Assembly: GCF_018882445.1 (NCBI RefSeq)
Contig: NZ_JACVOM010000002.1
Span: 62,001-126,000, forward strand
DNA length: 64,000 nt
Source of the DNA: Polynucleobacter sp. 15G-AUS-farblos
Lineage (GTDB): Bacteria; Pseudomonadota; Gammaproteobacteria; Burkholderiales; Burkholderiaceae
Reading direction: 5' to 3'
Every line of letters begins with the position of its first letter. Position 1 is the first letter of the stretch. Made by a program: the position numbers and the translations under genes. A model generated the notes under the pieces. It was not told the origin of the DNA, made no database searches, and worked only from the letters and a program-made list of their open reading frames with translations. Below are positions 7,853 through 17,291 of this stretch, piece by piece.

Positions 7853-9277
7853 TTAATTTGATTTCAGATATGAATCCATTGGAAACTGAGGATCAAGTAC
7901 AGCATCTAAATTTACCGCATCTTCCCCAGGAATCTTGACCTTGGTGAATACGTGACCCTCATAAGTGAGTGGCTTGGTTGCGTCTATACCCATTTTTGAA
8001 CTCATGCCCTGATATTGAGCGGGTATAACTCCATCCTCATCAACAGGTAAGCCAACAGTAGTAGAGGGGTCTAAAACAGAACCTTGTGCATCATGAATAA
8101 CCACTAAGCCGCGTTTAGCCTGAAATCTTGTGGCAATAGCCCATTCGACCTGAGCGGGATCATGAACGTCGACATCCTCATCCACAACTACGACATGCTT
8201 TACATCATAGTGAGAACTAAAGGCACCGGAAATTACATTCTTAGGCAGGCCTTCATGTGTCTTTTTAATCTGAATATAGAGATGATATCGCCCAACGCCA
8301 CCAAGTGATAAATGTACATCCAATACTCCAGGAAAGCTTCTACGCAAATGCGATAGGATGGTCGCCTCTCTTGGAATTGAACCAAGCAATAGATGCTCTA
8401 ATTCTGCAGGAACAATGGTGTGAAAGATTGGTTCTTTTCTATGTGTAACCATGTCGACAACAATAACTTGGCGCTTCTCTTCAGAGCTATAGTATTTGGG
8501 ATATTCACCAAAGGGCCCCTCAAGCTCACGCACCCCGGGTGGAATATGACCCTCAATGACTATTTCTGCATTTGCCGGAACCAATACATCATTACTTATA
8601 CATTTCACTACGTCCAGGGGTGCTCCGTGCAGAGCGCCAGCAATTTCCAGTTCATCCGAATCAATCGGTGCAATTGCTTGAGAAGCCAAAAGCGTCAATG
8701 GGTCAACACCTATTACCACGGCAACAGGCAATGGCTGATTCATTTCTTCTGCAGCCTGTTGAAAGGCATGAAGATGTCTTGGCAAAATCAGTACAGCCAT
8801 GCGATCTTTCGAATTCACTTGAATTCGATTGATTGATACATTCTGAATGCCAGTCTTGGGATTTTTCGCTATTACCAACCCGGCTGTAATGTAGGGCCCA
8901 CTGTCATGTTCGCTGTGGGTTGGTACTGGCAATAGAGTTCTGACATCAAACTCCTGATGCACAACTTCCTGGCAAGATGCCTCTTTAATCAAGTGACAAG
9001 GTAGCGGATTATCGGCTGCCACACGATAAGCATTCAGTAAATCCGCCTCGCTAACACCCATTGCTTCGGCAATCCAGGAGCGCGAAGACATAAAACCAGA
9101 AACTACCGGCATTGTGTGCCCATCTGGATTAGGAAAAAAGACACTACTTTTTCCATCTAGCCTCTTAGCTATAGCCGCTAACTCATGTTTAAGCAGGACA
9201 TTCTTTTTTGTAGCAAGCAGGCGATTGGTATTCGCAAGATGGGCTAGCCATGGCCGAAGTTGGGTAAATTTATTCAT
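7853..9277 (-). CDS. UbiD family decarboxylase (HmfF-like, putative furandicarboxylate decarboxylase)
   Basis: 474 residues from the ATG at 9277, which has AGGTGG 5 nt upstream; an in-frame GTG at 9286 lies inside that ribosome binding site and is less likely. UbiD enzymes use prenylated FMN to decarboxylate unsaturated or aromatic acids reversibly. The SINRIQV motif, the Glu-bearing GPFGEYPKYY segment and the PAELEHLLLGSIPREA block match the UbiD fold and its Arg/Glu active-site set. Lying with UbiX at the end of an hmfABCDE-like operon, it best fits HmfF, which converts 2,5-furandicarboxylate to 2-furoate. Other aromatic acids are possible substrates. Confidence 0.85.
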   Translation of the reverse strand: MNKFTQLRPWLAHLANTNRLLATKKNVLLKHELAAIAKRLDGKSSVFFPNPDGHTMPVVSGFMSSRSWIAEAMGVSEADLLNAYRVAADNPLPCHLIKEASCQEVVHQEFDVRTLLPVPTHSEHDSGPYITAGLVIAKNPKTGIQNVSINRIQVNSKDRMAVLILPRHLHAFQQAAEEMNQPLPVAVVIGVDPLTLLASQAIAPIDSDELEIAGALHGAPLDVVKCISNDVLVPANAEIVIEGHIPPGVRELEGPFGEYPKYYSSEEKRQVIVVDMVTHRKEPIFHTIVPAELEHLLLGSIPREATILSHLRRSFPGVLDVHLSLGGVGRYHLYIQIKKTHEGLPKNVISGAFSSHYDVKHVVVVDEDVDVHDPAQVEWAIATRFQAKRGLVVIHDAQGSVLDPSTTVGLPVDEDGVIPAQYQGMSSKMGIDATKPLTYEGHVFTKVKIPGEDAVNLDAVLDPQFPMDSYLKSN

Positions 9278-9309
9278 TAATGCCACCTATAAGGTATGGA
9301 AAATAGCGC

Positions 9310-10296
9310 TTACTCCGCTGTGACACCTGCAGTTGAAACTACTTTTTTCCAGATATCCATTTGCTTGCCAATAAAGGTTTCAAATTGGGCCGGAGTTCCA
9401 CCATCCGGAACAACGCCCTGCTCGTTAAATAATTTTCTAATATCTTCCTGCTTAAGAATCAAATTGATTTGCTTATTAAGCTTCTCAACCACAGGCTTTG
9501 GTGTTCCTGCCGGCACCACAAAACCATGCCATGATGAAGCCTCGTAACCCTTAACGCCCGATTCATTGACGGTAGGAACATCCGGCATTAATGGTGACCT
9601 AACTTCAGTTGCTATAGCCACCGGTCTAATTTTTCCAGACTGGAGAAATGGGCGTACATGAGGATATGCATCAAATGCAACCTCAACCTGTCCGCCCGCT
9701 AAATCCGTTAATAGCGGTGTACTGCCCTTGTAAGGAACTTGGTTTAGACTCACGCCAGCCATCATTTCAAATAAAACCATTGCCAAATGATTTGAAGAAC
9801 CAGGGCCCGATGAACCATAATTTACAGAGCCCGGCTTTGCTTTTGTAAGGGCCAAAAATTCACTCATAGTCTTAATGGGCGAATTTGAATTCACAACTAA
9901 TACCATTGGGGATCTTCCAGCCAATACCACTGGACTGAATGCCTTTAATGTATCGTAAGGCAATGACTTATACAGGTAGGGATTTGCTGCAAACGGAAAC
10001 TGAGCAACTAAGATTGTGTACCCATCCGGCGAAGAGCGGGCTACAAAATTTGTTCCAATAGTAGTGCCAGCGCCTGGCTTATTATCAATCACCACATTTA
10101 CACCCCAAGCATCACTTAGCTTTTTACCAACTATTCTGCCAAGCGTATCGTTAAATCCACCGGGTGGATAAGGGACAATGATAGTGATCGGTTTTTCTGG
10201 ATACGCGGTAGAGCCCTGTGCAAATAATTGGCTTGAGGTAAGCCCGAGCATACCAACTAAAAATGCAAGAAAATAAGTTACTGTTTTAGTTCTCAT
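9310..10296 (-). CDS. Bug/TctC-type substrate-binding protein
   Basis: 328 residues with a signal peptide (1-26, ending QLFAQ). The mature part begins YPEKPITIIVPYPPGG, the signature of Bug receptors (tripartite tricarboxylate transporter binding proteins), which are greatly expanded in Burkholderiales and bind carboxylates. No TctA or TctB membrane gene is adjacent, so it either works with a distant TctAB pair or has a sensing role. It sits between the ABC transporter and the UbiD gene on one transcript; a ligand such as furandicarboxylate or furoate is a reasonable guess. GGGAGA precedes the ATG. Confidence 0.85.
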   Translation of the reverse strand: MRTKTVTYFLAFLVGMLGLTSSQLFAQGSTAYPEKPITIIVPYPPGGFNDTLGRIVGKKLSDAWGVNVVIDNKPGAGTTIGTNFVARSSPDGYTILVAQFPFAANPYLYKSLPYDTLKAFSPVVLAGRSPMVLVVNSNSPIKTMSEFLALTKAKPGSVNYGSSGPGSSNHLAMVLFEMMAGVSLNQVPYKGSTPLLTDLAGGQVEVAFDAYPHVRPFLQSGKIRPVAIATEVRSPLMPDVPTVNESGVKGYEASSWHGFVVPAGTPKPVVEKLNKQINLILKQEDIRKLFNEQGVVPDGGTPAQFETFIGKQMDIWKKVVSTAGVTAE

Positions 10297-10315
10297 AAAT
10301 ATCTCCCATATTGTT

Positions 10316-11026
10316 TTAAACGCTAACGCGCCTAATTAATTCTTTGCGCTCTTCTAGATCTTGAGAGCTTCCCTCAAGTACAACCCTGCCTCGCTCAACC
10401 ACATAATGCCTATCGCACAAATGAATGGCTTTATGGATATTTTGCTCAATTAATAGAATTGAAATTCCTTGAGCCTTAAGCTCCCCCATCAAGCGAAAGA
10501 TGTCAGCTACCACCATTGGGGCAAGGCCTTCTGTCGGCTCATCAATTAATAGTAATTTTGGTTTGCCTATCAACACACGAGCCATTGCTAGCATTTGCTG
10601 CTCGCCACCAGACAAAGTCGTGCCCGACTGATTTCGCCTTTCGTTTAATCGCGGAAATCGTTCAAAGACCATTTGTATACGTTGCTCAGCGTCTTTGCGC
10701 TCGCTTGCCTGAACTTGCATTAGCCCCAGCTTCAGATTTCCCTCAACACTTAAGCCAGGAAATATTCTTCGATCCTCGGGCACCAAACCCATACCTAAGC
10801 GGGTAATTTTATTTGGGGGTAAGACTTCAATAGCTTGATCTTGAAATAGTATCTTTCCTTTGGAGGGTTTATGCCAGCCGGCAATGGTTTTGACGATAGT
10901 GGTCTTCCCAACCCCGTTCCTTCCAAATAAGCCTACAGTCTCACCGGGCTTAATAGATAAATTGACGCCCTGTAAAACATGTGACAAACCCAAGTTGACA
11001 TGTACGTCATGCATCTCCAAAATCAT
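10316..11026 (-). CDS. ABC transporter ATP-binding protein, LivF type
   Basis: 236 residues. It has Walker A (GRNGVGKTT), the signature LSGGEQQMLAMARVL, Walker B (LLLIDEPTEGL) and the LLIEQNIHKAIHLCDRHYVVERG H-loop region of the LivF family. It energises uptake by the LivHM-type permeases. Its ATG overlaps the LivG stop by 4 nt. Although the family is named for branched-chain amino acids, many members in catabolic operons import aromatic or other organic acids, which suits the neighbours here. Confidence 0.9.
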   Translation of the reverse strand: MILEMHDVHVNLGLSHVLQGVNLSIKPGETVGLFGRNGVGKTTIVKTIAGWHKPSKGKILFQDQAIEVLPPNKITRLGMGLVPEDRRIFPGLSVEGNLKLGLMQVQASERKDAEQRIQMVFERFPRLNERRNQSGTTLSGGEQQMLAMARVLIGKPKLLLIDEPTEGLAPMVVADIFRLMGELKAQGISILLIEQNIHKAIHLCDRHYVVERGRVVLEGSSQDLEERKELIRRVSV

Positions 11027-11778
11027 GCCAACTCCTCACCAAAGTATGCCGTTTGAACAAGCGGATTAGCGCGTACATCACTAGGAATGCCTTCTGCTAA
11101 TTTCTTGCCTTGCGCCATGACGATCACAGTTTTGGATAAATCCATTACTAGATCTACATCATGCTCAATCAATAGAACTGTAATTTTTGACCCTAGGCGC
11201 TTAATGAGCTCAGCGGTATCCTGAGTGTCACCCTGGGACATTCCTTGGGTCGGCTCATCCAATAAGAGCAATTTTGGCCGAGTTGCTAATGTCACCGCAA
11301 TCTCCAGACGTCTTTGCTGACCATGGGATAAGGCTCCTACAATCTGATTACGGCACTCCAGCAAACCAAATTCTTCCAATAATTCATTAGCCCGATCCAT
11401 CGCGATAGTGCTTTTGCTTAAAGGTAAGAACAAATTAGAACGCGGCTCTAATGCTTGACTTGCAATTCTTAAGTTATCAATCACCGAGAGATCAAAAAAG
11501 AGGTTGGTAATCTGAAATGATCGAGCCATCCCACATGACAGGCGCCCCTCGGGACTCATGCGTGTAATATTTTGATCATCAAGCTCCACCAATCCAGAAT
11601 CAGCCATAAAAGTACCGCTCAACAAATTAAAGAGCGTACTCTTACCTGCGCCGTTTGGACCAATAATCGAAGTAACACCTAAACGCGTTACTTCAAAGCT
11701 CACATCATCTACGGCGGTAAGACCACCAAAGCGCTTACTAAGACTTTTTGACCTAAGAATCATTTCAGTATTCTTCAT
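11023..11778 (-). CDS. ABC transporter ATP-binding protein, LivG type
   Basis: 251 residues from the ATG at 11778, which shares a base with the LivM stop (TGATG) and follows an AGGAGGGG stretch; a GTG one codon earlier is possible. Walker A is GPNGAGKST, the signature is the LivG-typical LSHGQQRRLEIA, and Walker B is LLLLDEPTQGM. LivG and LivF form the ATPase pair of the hydrophobic amino acid/organic acid uptake family. Overlap with both neighbours shows tight operon organisation. Confidence 0.9.
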   Translation of the reverse strand: MKNTEMILRSKSLSKRFGGLTAVDDVSFEVTRLGVTSIIGPNGAGKSTLFNLLSGTFMADSGLVELDDQNITRMSPEGRLSCGMARSFQITNLFFDLSVIDNLRIASQALEPRSNLFLPLSKSTIAMDRANELLEEFGLLECRNQIVGALSHGQQRRLEIAVTLATRPKLLLLDEPTQGMSQGDTQDTAELIKRLGSKITVLLIEHDVDLVMDLSKTVIVMAQGKKLAEGIPSDVRANPLVQTAYFGEELA

Positions 11779-12761
11779 CACTCCCCTCCTTTGTGAGAAT
11801 GATTTTTTCCAAAATATTTTGTTAACAGACCAGCAATGCCCTTGGGAGCGGAAACTACTACCACCACAAAGATAAGTCCGATAACGATATGGTGATGTAC
11901 TGTCCAGGTCCCAATGATGGACTTAAATGAAGTTAGAAGAACGCTGCCCAATATGGGTCCGATCAAAGTTCCCACCCCACCCAAAACAACGGTTACAACT
12001 GCATTTCCAGAGACACTAAAAAACATCAGCTCGGGAGAAACAAAACCCCTTAACATCGGATAGAGAGCGCCAGAAACTGCTGCAACTACTGCTGCCAGAA
12101 TAAATGCCACCTGTTTTGGCCCTTTAGATTTATACCCAACGTAAGCCAAACGATCCTCATTGGAACGAATTGCATGCCAAATAGAGCCCATAGGAGTGGT
12201 CAAAAAATATTTTAAGACTGCATACAAGGCGCCAATAGTAAGCATGGTAATCACAAAAAATGTACCCGGATGGCCAGCATCAACAACGCCAAATGGAGTC
12301 CAGATTTGCAAAATCGGTACGCCCATCATCCCATCTGATGCTCCGAGACTTCGCGTGTTGTAGACAACCTTGGCAGCTACTTGCGCTAATCCAAAGGTTA
12401 TTAATGCAAAGTAGACACCCTTTGATCTCAGCGCCACAAAGCTCGCTAACCACCCCAATACGATGGATGAAAGAGTTACAACGCCTATGGCTAAGAAAAA
12501 TGATGGGGAAACTTCTTTTAAAACTAAAGCGGATAGATAGGCGCCAAAACCAAAATACAATGCCTGTCCGAGAGATAGCAACCCTACTATTCCCAGCAAA
12601 AGATCTACAGACATCGCTAATCCACCAAAGATTAACGACTCTGTAGCCAATCTCAAGAAAAAAGTGTCATCCAAAATACTGCCAATGACGAATAAGGCAA
12701 CTGCGGAAACCAGCAAAAGTATTTCAATCAGACGAATAGCCTTAACCTGGGGATTAAGCAT
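11778..12761 (-). CDS. ABC transporter permease, LivM type
   Basis: 327 residues, with about nine or ten membrane segments and the branched-chain amino acid permease signature (AMSVDLLLGIVGLLSLGQA region, then VVLGGVGTLIGPILGS near residue 265). It pairs with the LivH-type subunit, whose stop lies 8 nt inside this gene. It forms half of the inner-membrane channel for the substrate delivered by the binding protein at 13722-14903. Confidence 0.9.
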   Translation of the reverse strand: MLNPQVKAIRLIEILLLVSAVALFVIGSILDDTFFLRLATESLIFGGLAMSVDLLLGIVGLLSLGQALYFGFGAYLSALVLKEVSPSFFLAIGVVTLSSIVLGWLASFVALRSKGVYFALITFGLAQVAAKVVYNTRSLGASDGMMGVPILQIWTPFGVVDAGHPGTFFVITMLTIGALYAVLKYFLTTPMGSIWHAIRSNEDRLAYVGYKSKGPKQVAFILAAVVAAVSGALYPMLRGFVSPELMFFSVSGNAVVTVVLGGVGTLIGPILGSVLLTSFKSIIGTWTVHHHIVIGLIFVVVVVSAPKGIAGLLTKYFGKNHSHKGGE

Positions 12762-13638
12762 TTTTCATGCCTCCATATAAACCAGACGGCTTAAACATCA
12801 ATACTAGAACCATTACCGTAAAGACTAAGGGATCTGACCAAACCGGAGAAATGAATAAAGAAGAGATTGATTGCAATTGCGTTAAAAGAATTCCAGCAAT
12901 CACAGCACCCTTAATACTTCCGAGACCACCGACAATGACAACGCTAAAGGCCATCAAAATAAAATCTCGACCCATAGTGGGGAAAACTGAATAGATTGGA
13001 GCAAGTAACACCCCTGCCAGACCAGCCAAAGCAACGCCAAATGCAAAAGTCAGAGCATAAACTCGCATCACTGGTATTCCTAGCGAGGAGCTCATATCTT
13101 TGTCATATGCTGAAGCCCTCACAATCGCCCCCAGCTGAGTTTTATAAATTAGTGCCCATACGGAGAAAATAATTAAAGCGCCGAACACCATTAGAAATAG
13201 TCGGTAATTTGGAAACATCACCCCCAACAACTCGCTGGCGCCAGAGATTGGGGCACTAGGCTTGATTGGGTTTGCACCCCAAACAATCTTATAGCCATCT
13301 TCCAAAACCATCGCAACACCAAATGTCAGCAGCAGAGTCAGAATATGTCGATCTTTATAGTGAAAAACTTTTTGAATCAAAAGCCTTTCCATTGCAAAAC
13401 CAATTGGAATCAATAACAAGGGAACTAGCAATAGACATAACCAAAATGAAACACCCATCGCCATCAAGCTCACACTGATAAAAGCGCCAGCTGCATAGAA
13501 TTCGCCATGCGACATATTAATAACGTCTAGCAAGCCAAAAATAATAGTCAAACCCAAGGCCATGAGGACCACAGCAACGCCAATTGAAAGTCCATTGACT
13601 ATCTGTGGCGCATAAATATATTGCAAGCTCTCTAGCAT
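12754..13638 (-). CDS. ABC transporter permease, LivH type
   Basis: 294 residues, highly hydrophobic, with about eight membrane segments. The LTIIFGLLDVINMSHGEFY motif near the N-terminus and VVIVGGLGSIKGAVIAG near residue 240 are diagnostic of LivH. It is the first permease gene after the binding protein. The 83-nt gap between them holds a terminator-like hairpin, so permeases are probably made in smaller amounts than the binding protein. Confidence 0.9.
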   Translation of the reverse strand: MLESLQYIYAPQIVNGLSIGVAVVLMALGLTIIFGLLDVINMSHGEFYAAGAFISVSLMAMGVSFWLCLLLVPLLLIPIGFAMERLLIQKVFHYKDRHILTLLLTFGVAMVLEDGYKIVWGANPIKPSAPISGASELLGVMFPNYRLFLMVFGALIIFSVWALIYKTQLGAIVRASAYDKDMSSSLGIPVMRVYALTFAFGVALAGLAGVLLAPIYSVFPTMGRDFILMAFSVVIVGGLGSIKGAVIAGILLTQLQSISSLFISPVWSDPLVFTVMVLVLMFKPSGLYGGMKNA

Positions 13639-13672
13639 TGAAAACCCAATCCCTTAATGAAATTCTCAAGCC

Positions 13673-13706
13673 AAAAACTCCACATCCGTACAGGAAGGAT
13701 GTAGAG
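13673..13706 (-). terminator. Intercistronic terminator-like hairpin between binding protein and permeases
   Basis: Read on the - strand, a 10-bp stem (13706-13697 with 13687-13678, one G-U pair) with a 9-nt loop is followed by five T residues (13677-13673). It lies just after the binding-protein stop and before LivH. Partial termination or 3'-end protection of the upstream mRNA is the likely effect. Confidence 0.6.
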
Positions 13707-13721
13707 TAATTGACTAATTAA

Positions 13722-14903
13722 TTAAAAACGAGTGCATGTATCAGGCCCAATTGCCTGGTCTGAAGGCACTCTTCCAACAATGTTGAACTCGCCATTCTCT
13801 ACGCGAACCGCAAACATATCTTGCATAGCCTGGTGATCACCGGCACGCATTTTCTTCGTGCCCTGTGGAGTTTGCCAACTTAGATCATTCATAGCAGCTC
13901 GAACTTTATCGGTCTCTGTAGATTTCGCTTTTTCAACGGCAGCCTTATAAAAATATAAAAGACCGTAGGAGTCAGCGCCATAAAGATCAGGAAGCTTGTT
14001 GTAGGCTTTTTGGAAATCAGCTACGAACTTTTTATTAGCTGGGTTATCTAACTTAGGAGAGTAGCCAACACCAGTAACGAATCCATTAGCAGACTTTCCA
14101 ATCGCACCCAAGTTTTGTGATGTGACTGTTCCAGAAGCACCAACAATGGTTGCACCTTTATTTACGCCATACTCATCCATTTGAGTAAATAAACGAACCG
14201 TGTCATTACCAGCCACAGATGTGTAAATGACGTTAGGCTTGGCAGCTCTTACTTGACCGAAATATGGTGAGTAGTCTTTATTATCGAGTGGCGCAAAAAC
14301 CTCGCCAACATCTTTGGCACCTTTTTCTGTGGATGCTTTCTTAAAAGCTGAAACTGTACTTCGCCCCATCTCATAGTCAGGTCCAATGAAGAAAATATTG
14401 GCCTTTGGAATCTCCTTATCCACCCATGCTGCCAATGCTGCAGATTGCATTCCAGCGCGAGCATTCACACGAAAGACGTTCGGCGAGCATTTATCTGCAG
14501 TAATTGAATCGGCAAATGAAACCGTTGTTGCTATCAGCTTGTTATTTCGCTCGGCTAACTGCCCTACAGCTAAAGTGGATCCCGAATTAACCGTTCCAGT
14601 TAAAAAATCTACCTTTTCTACCTGAAATAGCTTTTCTGCTTTTTGGGTTGCAACCGCGGGGTTAGCTTCTTCATCCTCGTAAATCAAATCAATTTTTCGA
14701 CCATTAATACCGCCGGTTGCATTAATTTCTTTTGCCGCTAGATCTAAACCCATTTTTACCTGCTCACCGATTGGTGTGTACGTGCCCGATAAAGGCGTCA
14801 CAACACCGATTTTGATTGGGCCAGCTTGCGCATAAACCAATGATGCGCCTAGGCTTAAGGTAACCGCTAGAGCGATTTTCTTTGTTTGAAATTGCTTTTT
14901 CAT
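13722..14903 (-). CDS. ABC transporter substrate-binding protein, LivK/type I periplasmic fold
   Basis: 393 residues with a signal peptide (1-25, ending VYAQA). The mature part begins PIKIGVVTPLSGTYTPIGEQ, the hallmark of type I periplasmic binding proteins of the branched-chain amino acid family (Peripla_BP_6). Residues such as NGRKIDLIYEDEEANP and the FFIGPDYEMGRS segment fit. It is placed ahead of its permeases and right after the crotonase gene, so its ligand is probably an acid degraded by the operon rather than leucine. A terminator-like hairpin follows it. Confidence 0.88.
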   Translation of the reverse strand: MKKQFQTKKIALAVTLSLGASLVYAQAGPIKIGVVTPLSGTYTPIGEQVKMGLDLAAKEINATGGINGRKIDLIYEDEEANPAVATQKAEKLFQVEKVDFLTGTVNSGSTLAVGQLAERNNKLIATTVSFADSITADKCSPNVFRVNARAGMQSAALAAWVDKEIPKANIFFIGPDYEMGRSTVSAFKKASTEKGAKDVGEVFAPLDNKDYSPYFGQVRAAKPNVIYTSVAGNDTVRLFTQMDEYGVNKGATIVGASGTVTSQNLGAIGKSANGFVTGVGYSPKLDNPANKKFVADFQKAYNKLPDLYGADSYGLLYFYKAAVEKAKSTETDKVRAAMNDLSWQTPQGTKKMRAGDHQAMQDMFAVRVENGEFNIVGRVPSDQAIGPDTCTRF

Positions 14904-14925
14904 TATCTACGTCTCCTTTAATAAA

Positions 14926-15735
14926 TTAACGACCAACAAAATTTGGTTGGCGCTTTCCATGAAACGCTTCAACCCCTTCTTTAAAATCTTCTGAGTTACG
15001 CAAGCGGCTGTAGCAATGACCTTCAACTTCAATAGCCGTAGTTAACAAACAGTCCTCCGTTTCATTAAGCATCTTTTTTGCCGTTCTCTGGGCCATAGGC
15101 GAGAATGCGCGCAATTCATCAACCAATTTAGATGTGGCGCTCGCAAGCTCTGCGTCCGGAACGCATTCGGTTGCAACACCCCACTCATAGGCTTGCTGAC
15201 CCTTAATACGCCTTGAGCGCATCACAATATCTTTAGTTCGAGTGATTCCTACCATTTTTTGTAAGCGTGCCGATCCGCCCGAGCCAGGAATTTGTCCTAA
15301 CTTTTGCTCTGGCAAAGCATACAAAGTTGATTCAGCCGCTATACGGAAATCACATGCTAGTGAAATTTCAAAGCCCACTCCGAAGCAGTAGCCATGATTT
15401 ACTGCGATTACAGGTTTAGTACAACGCGTAGGTGCGGCAATATTCCAAGCAAGCTTGGATACATGCTCGGATGTTGCCTCTAAAAAACCTTTAATATCTC
15501 CACCGCTAGAGAAATGCTCACCTTCTGCCCTCAATACAATGATGCGGACACGGTCATCAGCATCTAAAGCCTCAAATGCAGCTCGCAATTGATCTCGCTG
15601 AGGCATTTGTATGACGTTAAATGGAGGCCTCTTTAAAACAATATCAGCCCTTTGATGAGCCTCATCAATTTCCACATAGAACCCATCAAGGTTATCGAGG
15701 ATATTGCTAAAAGGGTGTTTCAAAATAGTAGTCAT
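14926..15735 (-). CDS. Enoyl-CoA hydratase/isomerase family protein (HmfE-like)
   Basis: 269 residues with the crotonase fold. The oxyanion-hole segments are present (GEHFSSGGDIKGFL near 75 and GYCFGVGFEISLACDFRIA near 115), and a conserved Glu occurs in LPEQKLGQIPGSGG. In the furoate pathway the crotonase-family HmfE hydrolyses 2-oxoglutaroyl-CoA to 2-oxoglutarate after ring opening. That role is inferred from gene order (directly after the ligase, as in hmfABCDE). Ordinary enoyl-CoA hydration in another pathway is the alternative. Confidence 0.85.
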   Translation of the reverse strand: MTTILKHPFSNILDNLDGFYVEIDEAHQRADIVLKRPPFNVIQMPQRDQLRAAFEALDADDRVRIIVLRAEGEHFSSGGDIKGFLEATSEHVSKLAWNIAAPTRCTKPVIAVNHGYCFGVGFEISLACDFRIAAESTLYALPEQKLGQIPGSGGSARLQKMVGITRTKDIVMRSRRIKGQQAYEWGVATECVPDAELASATSKLVDELRAFSPMAQRTAKKMLNETEDCLLTTAIEVEGHCYSRLRNSEDFKEGVEAFHGKRQPNFVGR

Positions 15736-15755
15736 AAGATCTTTCTAGTAAAAAA

Positions 15756-17291
15756 TTAAGCTCTTTCATATTCGCCGGCGACTAACATGCGTCGCAATAC
15801 CTTTCCCACAGGCGACTTTGGAATCTCTTTAACAAACACATACTCTCGAGGACGTTTAAAGTTGATCAAATCTGATCCACGGCAATATTCATCTAGGACG
15901 TCTGCATCGACATTCCCTGATGCCCTAATAAAAGCGACCACTTTTTGTCCAAGACGGTCATCCCTCAACCCAGCGACAGCCACCTCACTTACAGATGGAT
16001 GCAGAGATAAAATAGACTCAATTTCAACAGGGGAAATATTTTCTCCACCAGAAATAATCATGTCATCGACCCGACCTGTAACAAATAAATCGCCAGATTC
16101 ATCAAAGTAGCCCGTATCACCCGTGAAATACCAGCCATCACGAATAGATTTTTGATCGGCATCGGGACGCTTCCAATACCCTTCGAATGCCTCATCACCC
16201 GATAGATCGCAAATGATCTGGCCTTCTTCATGACAATCCGCTATTTGACTTGGCTGTGTTGGCACGGAACCTAGATCCAACTTAACCACTCTGATGCGCG
16301 CATTTATGCCCGCTTTTCCAGCACAACCTGGCTTTAATACGGCATTTTGATTGATGGTATATGTGTAAATTTCACTTGAACCGTAATGATTCACAAACAA
16401 TTCAGGAGAAAAAGCATCACTTAATTTAAGCAATAAAGCATCATGCATGGGGGCGCCTGCAAACCCAAGCTTCTTTACGGTCTTTACCCGACTTGAGTTG
16501 AAATTTTTTGACTGAATCATGTCGTGATAAAGTGTTGGCACCAAATAAAGATGTGTAACTGCCTCACTCTCAATTGCCTCTAACGCCTTATTCACATCCC
16601 AACGCGGTACTGCCACGTAGGTTCCATTCACAATACATAGCGATAACAGCGTTCTTACGCCCATCGTGTGATAAAGCGGCATCACACCCAATGTAACTTC
16701 ACCCATTGCATACTGATTTTGCGCAACGTGCGCAATGCCTGCCGCACGCTCTGCGCGCTGCTTTCTAGGAACGCCTTTCGGCTTACCTGTGGTGCCAGAG
16801 GTAAAAAGCATGACTGATATATCTTCAACATGACCGCGTGCCTCAGGCTCAGCCCCCTTCTGAATTAACTGATCAAAATATTGATATCCATCTAAAGATG
16901 CCTTTTCCATACATAGAATTACCGAGATAGATTTACTCGTTTCCGATTCCAAGTAGTTATTGAGCGATATCTCCTCAACAAAGGCCAATTTCACATCAGC
17001 ATTTTGTGCGCAGTAATCAATTTCATCTGGCTTAGAGCGCCAATTCAAAGGAACGATAGCTATGCCTGCCATCTGACACGCCCAATGAATTGTTGCTGCC
17101 TCATAGCGATTTTGCAAAACAGTCAAGATCCGATCGCCACGCTTGATGCCCTGCTCGTTAAAAAATTGCTGAATGGCGCCAATATGAAGCGCCCACTCCG
17201 CGTAGGTGTGACGCCTAGACCCATCAACAATCGCCAACTTTTCAGGCTCACGCTCAACAGCCTGTAAAAAAGTTCGACCTAGATCAAGCAT
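15756..17291 (-). CDS. AMP-dependent acyl-CoA ligase (HmfD-like, putative 2-furoyl-CoA synthetase)
   Basis: 511 residues from the ATG at 17291, chosen because GGAGG lies 5 nt upstream inside the end of the preceding gene; longer in-frame starts lack this. Class I adenylate-forming enzyme: P-loop LFTSGTTGKPKG near residue 165, an NHYGSSEIYTY motif, the YFTGDTGYFDESGDLFVTGRVDDMIISGG hinge (quoted in parts) and the C-terminal catalytic Lys in SPVGKVLRR. It activates a carboxylic acid to its CoA thioester. Its position between the molybdenum hydroxylase and the crotonase matches HmfD, furoate-CoA ligase. It overlaps the upstream gene by 8 nt. Confidence 0.87.
   Translation of the reverse strand: MLDLGRTFLQAVEREPEKLAIVDGSRRHTYAEWALHIGAIQQFFNEQGIKRGDRILTVLQNRYEAATIHWACQMAGIAIVPLNWRSKPDEIDYCAQNADVKLAFVEEISLNNYLESETSKSISVILCMEKASLDGYQYFDQLIQKGAEPEARGHVEDISVMLFTSGTTGKPKGVPRKQRAERAAGIAHVAQNQYAMGEVTLGVMPLYHTMGVRTLLSLCIVNGTYVAVPRWDVNKALEAIESEAVTHLYLVPTLYHDMIQSKNFNSSRVKTVKKLGFAGAPMHDALLLKLSDAFSPELFVNHYGSSEIYTYTINQNAVLKPGCAGKAGINARIRVVKLDLGSVPTQPSQIADCHEEGQIICDLSGDEAFEGYWKRPDADQKSIRDGWYFTGDTGYFDESGDLFVTGRVDDMIISGGENISPVEIESILSLHPSVSEVAVAGLRDDRLGQKVVAFIRASGNVDADVLDEYCRGSDLINFKRPREYVFVKEIPKSPVGKVLRRMLVAGEYERA

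Noticed and set aside
7262-9277. Ubiquinone-biosynthesis ubiX/ubiD pair
   Set aside because: The two genes lie at the end of a catabolic operon with acid transporters, which favours a degradative decarboxylase. I cannot exclude a secondary role of UbiX in quinone synthesis.
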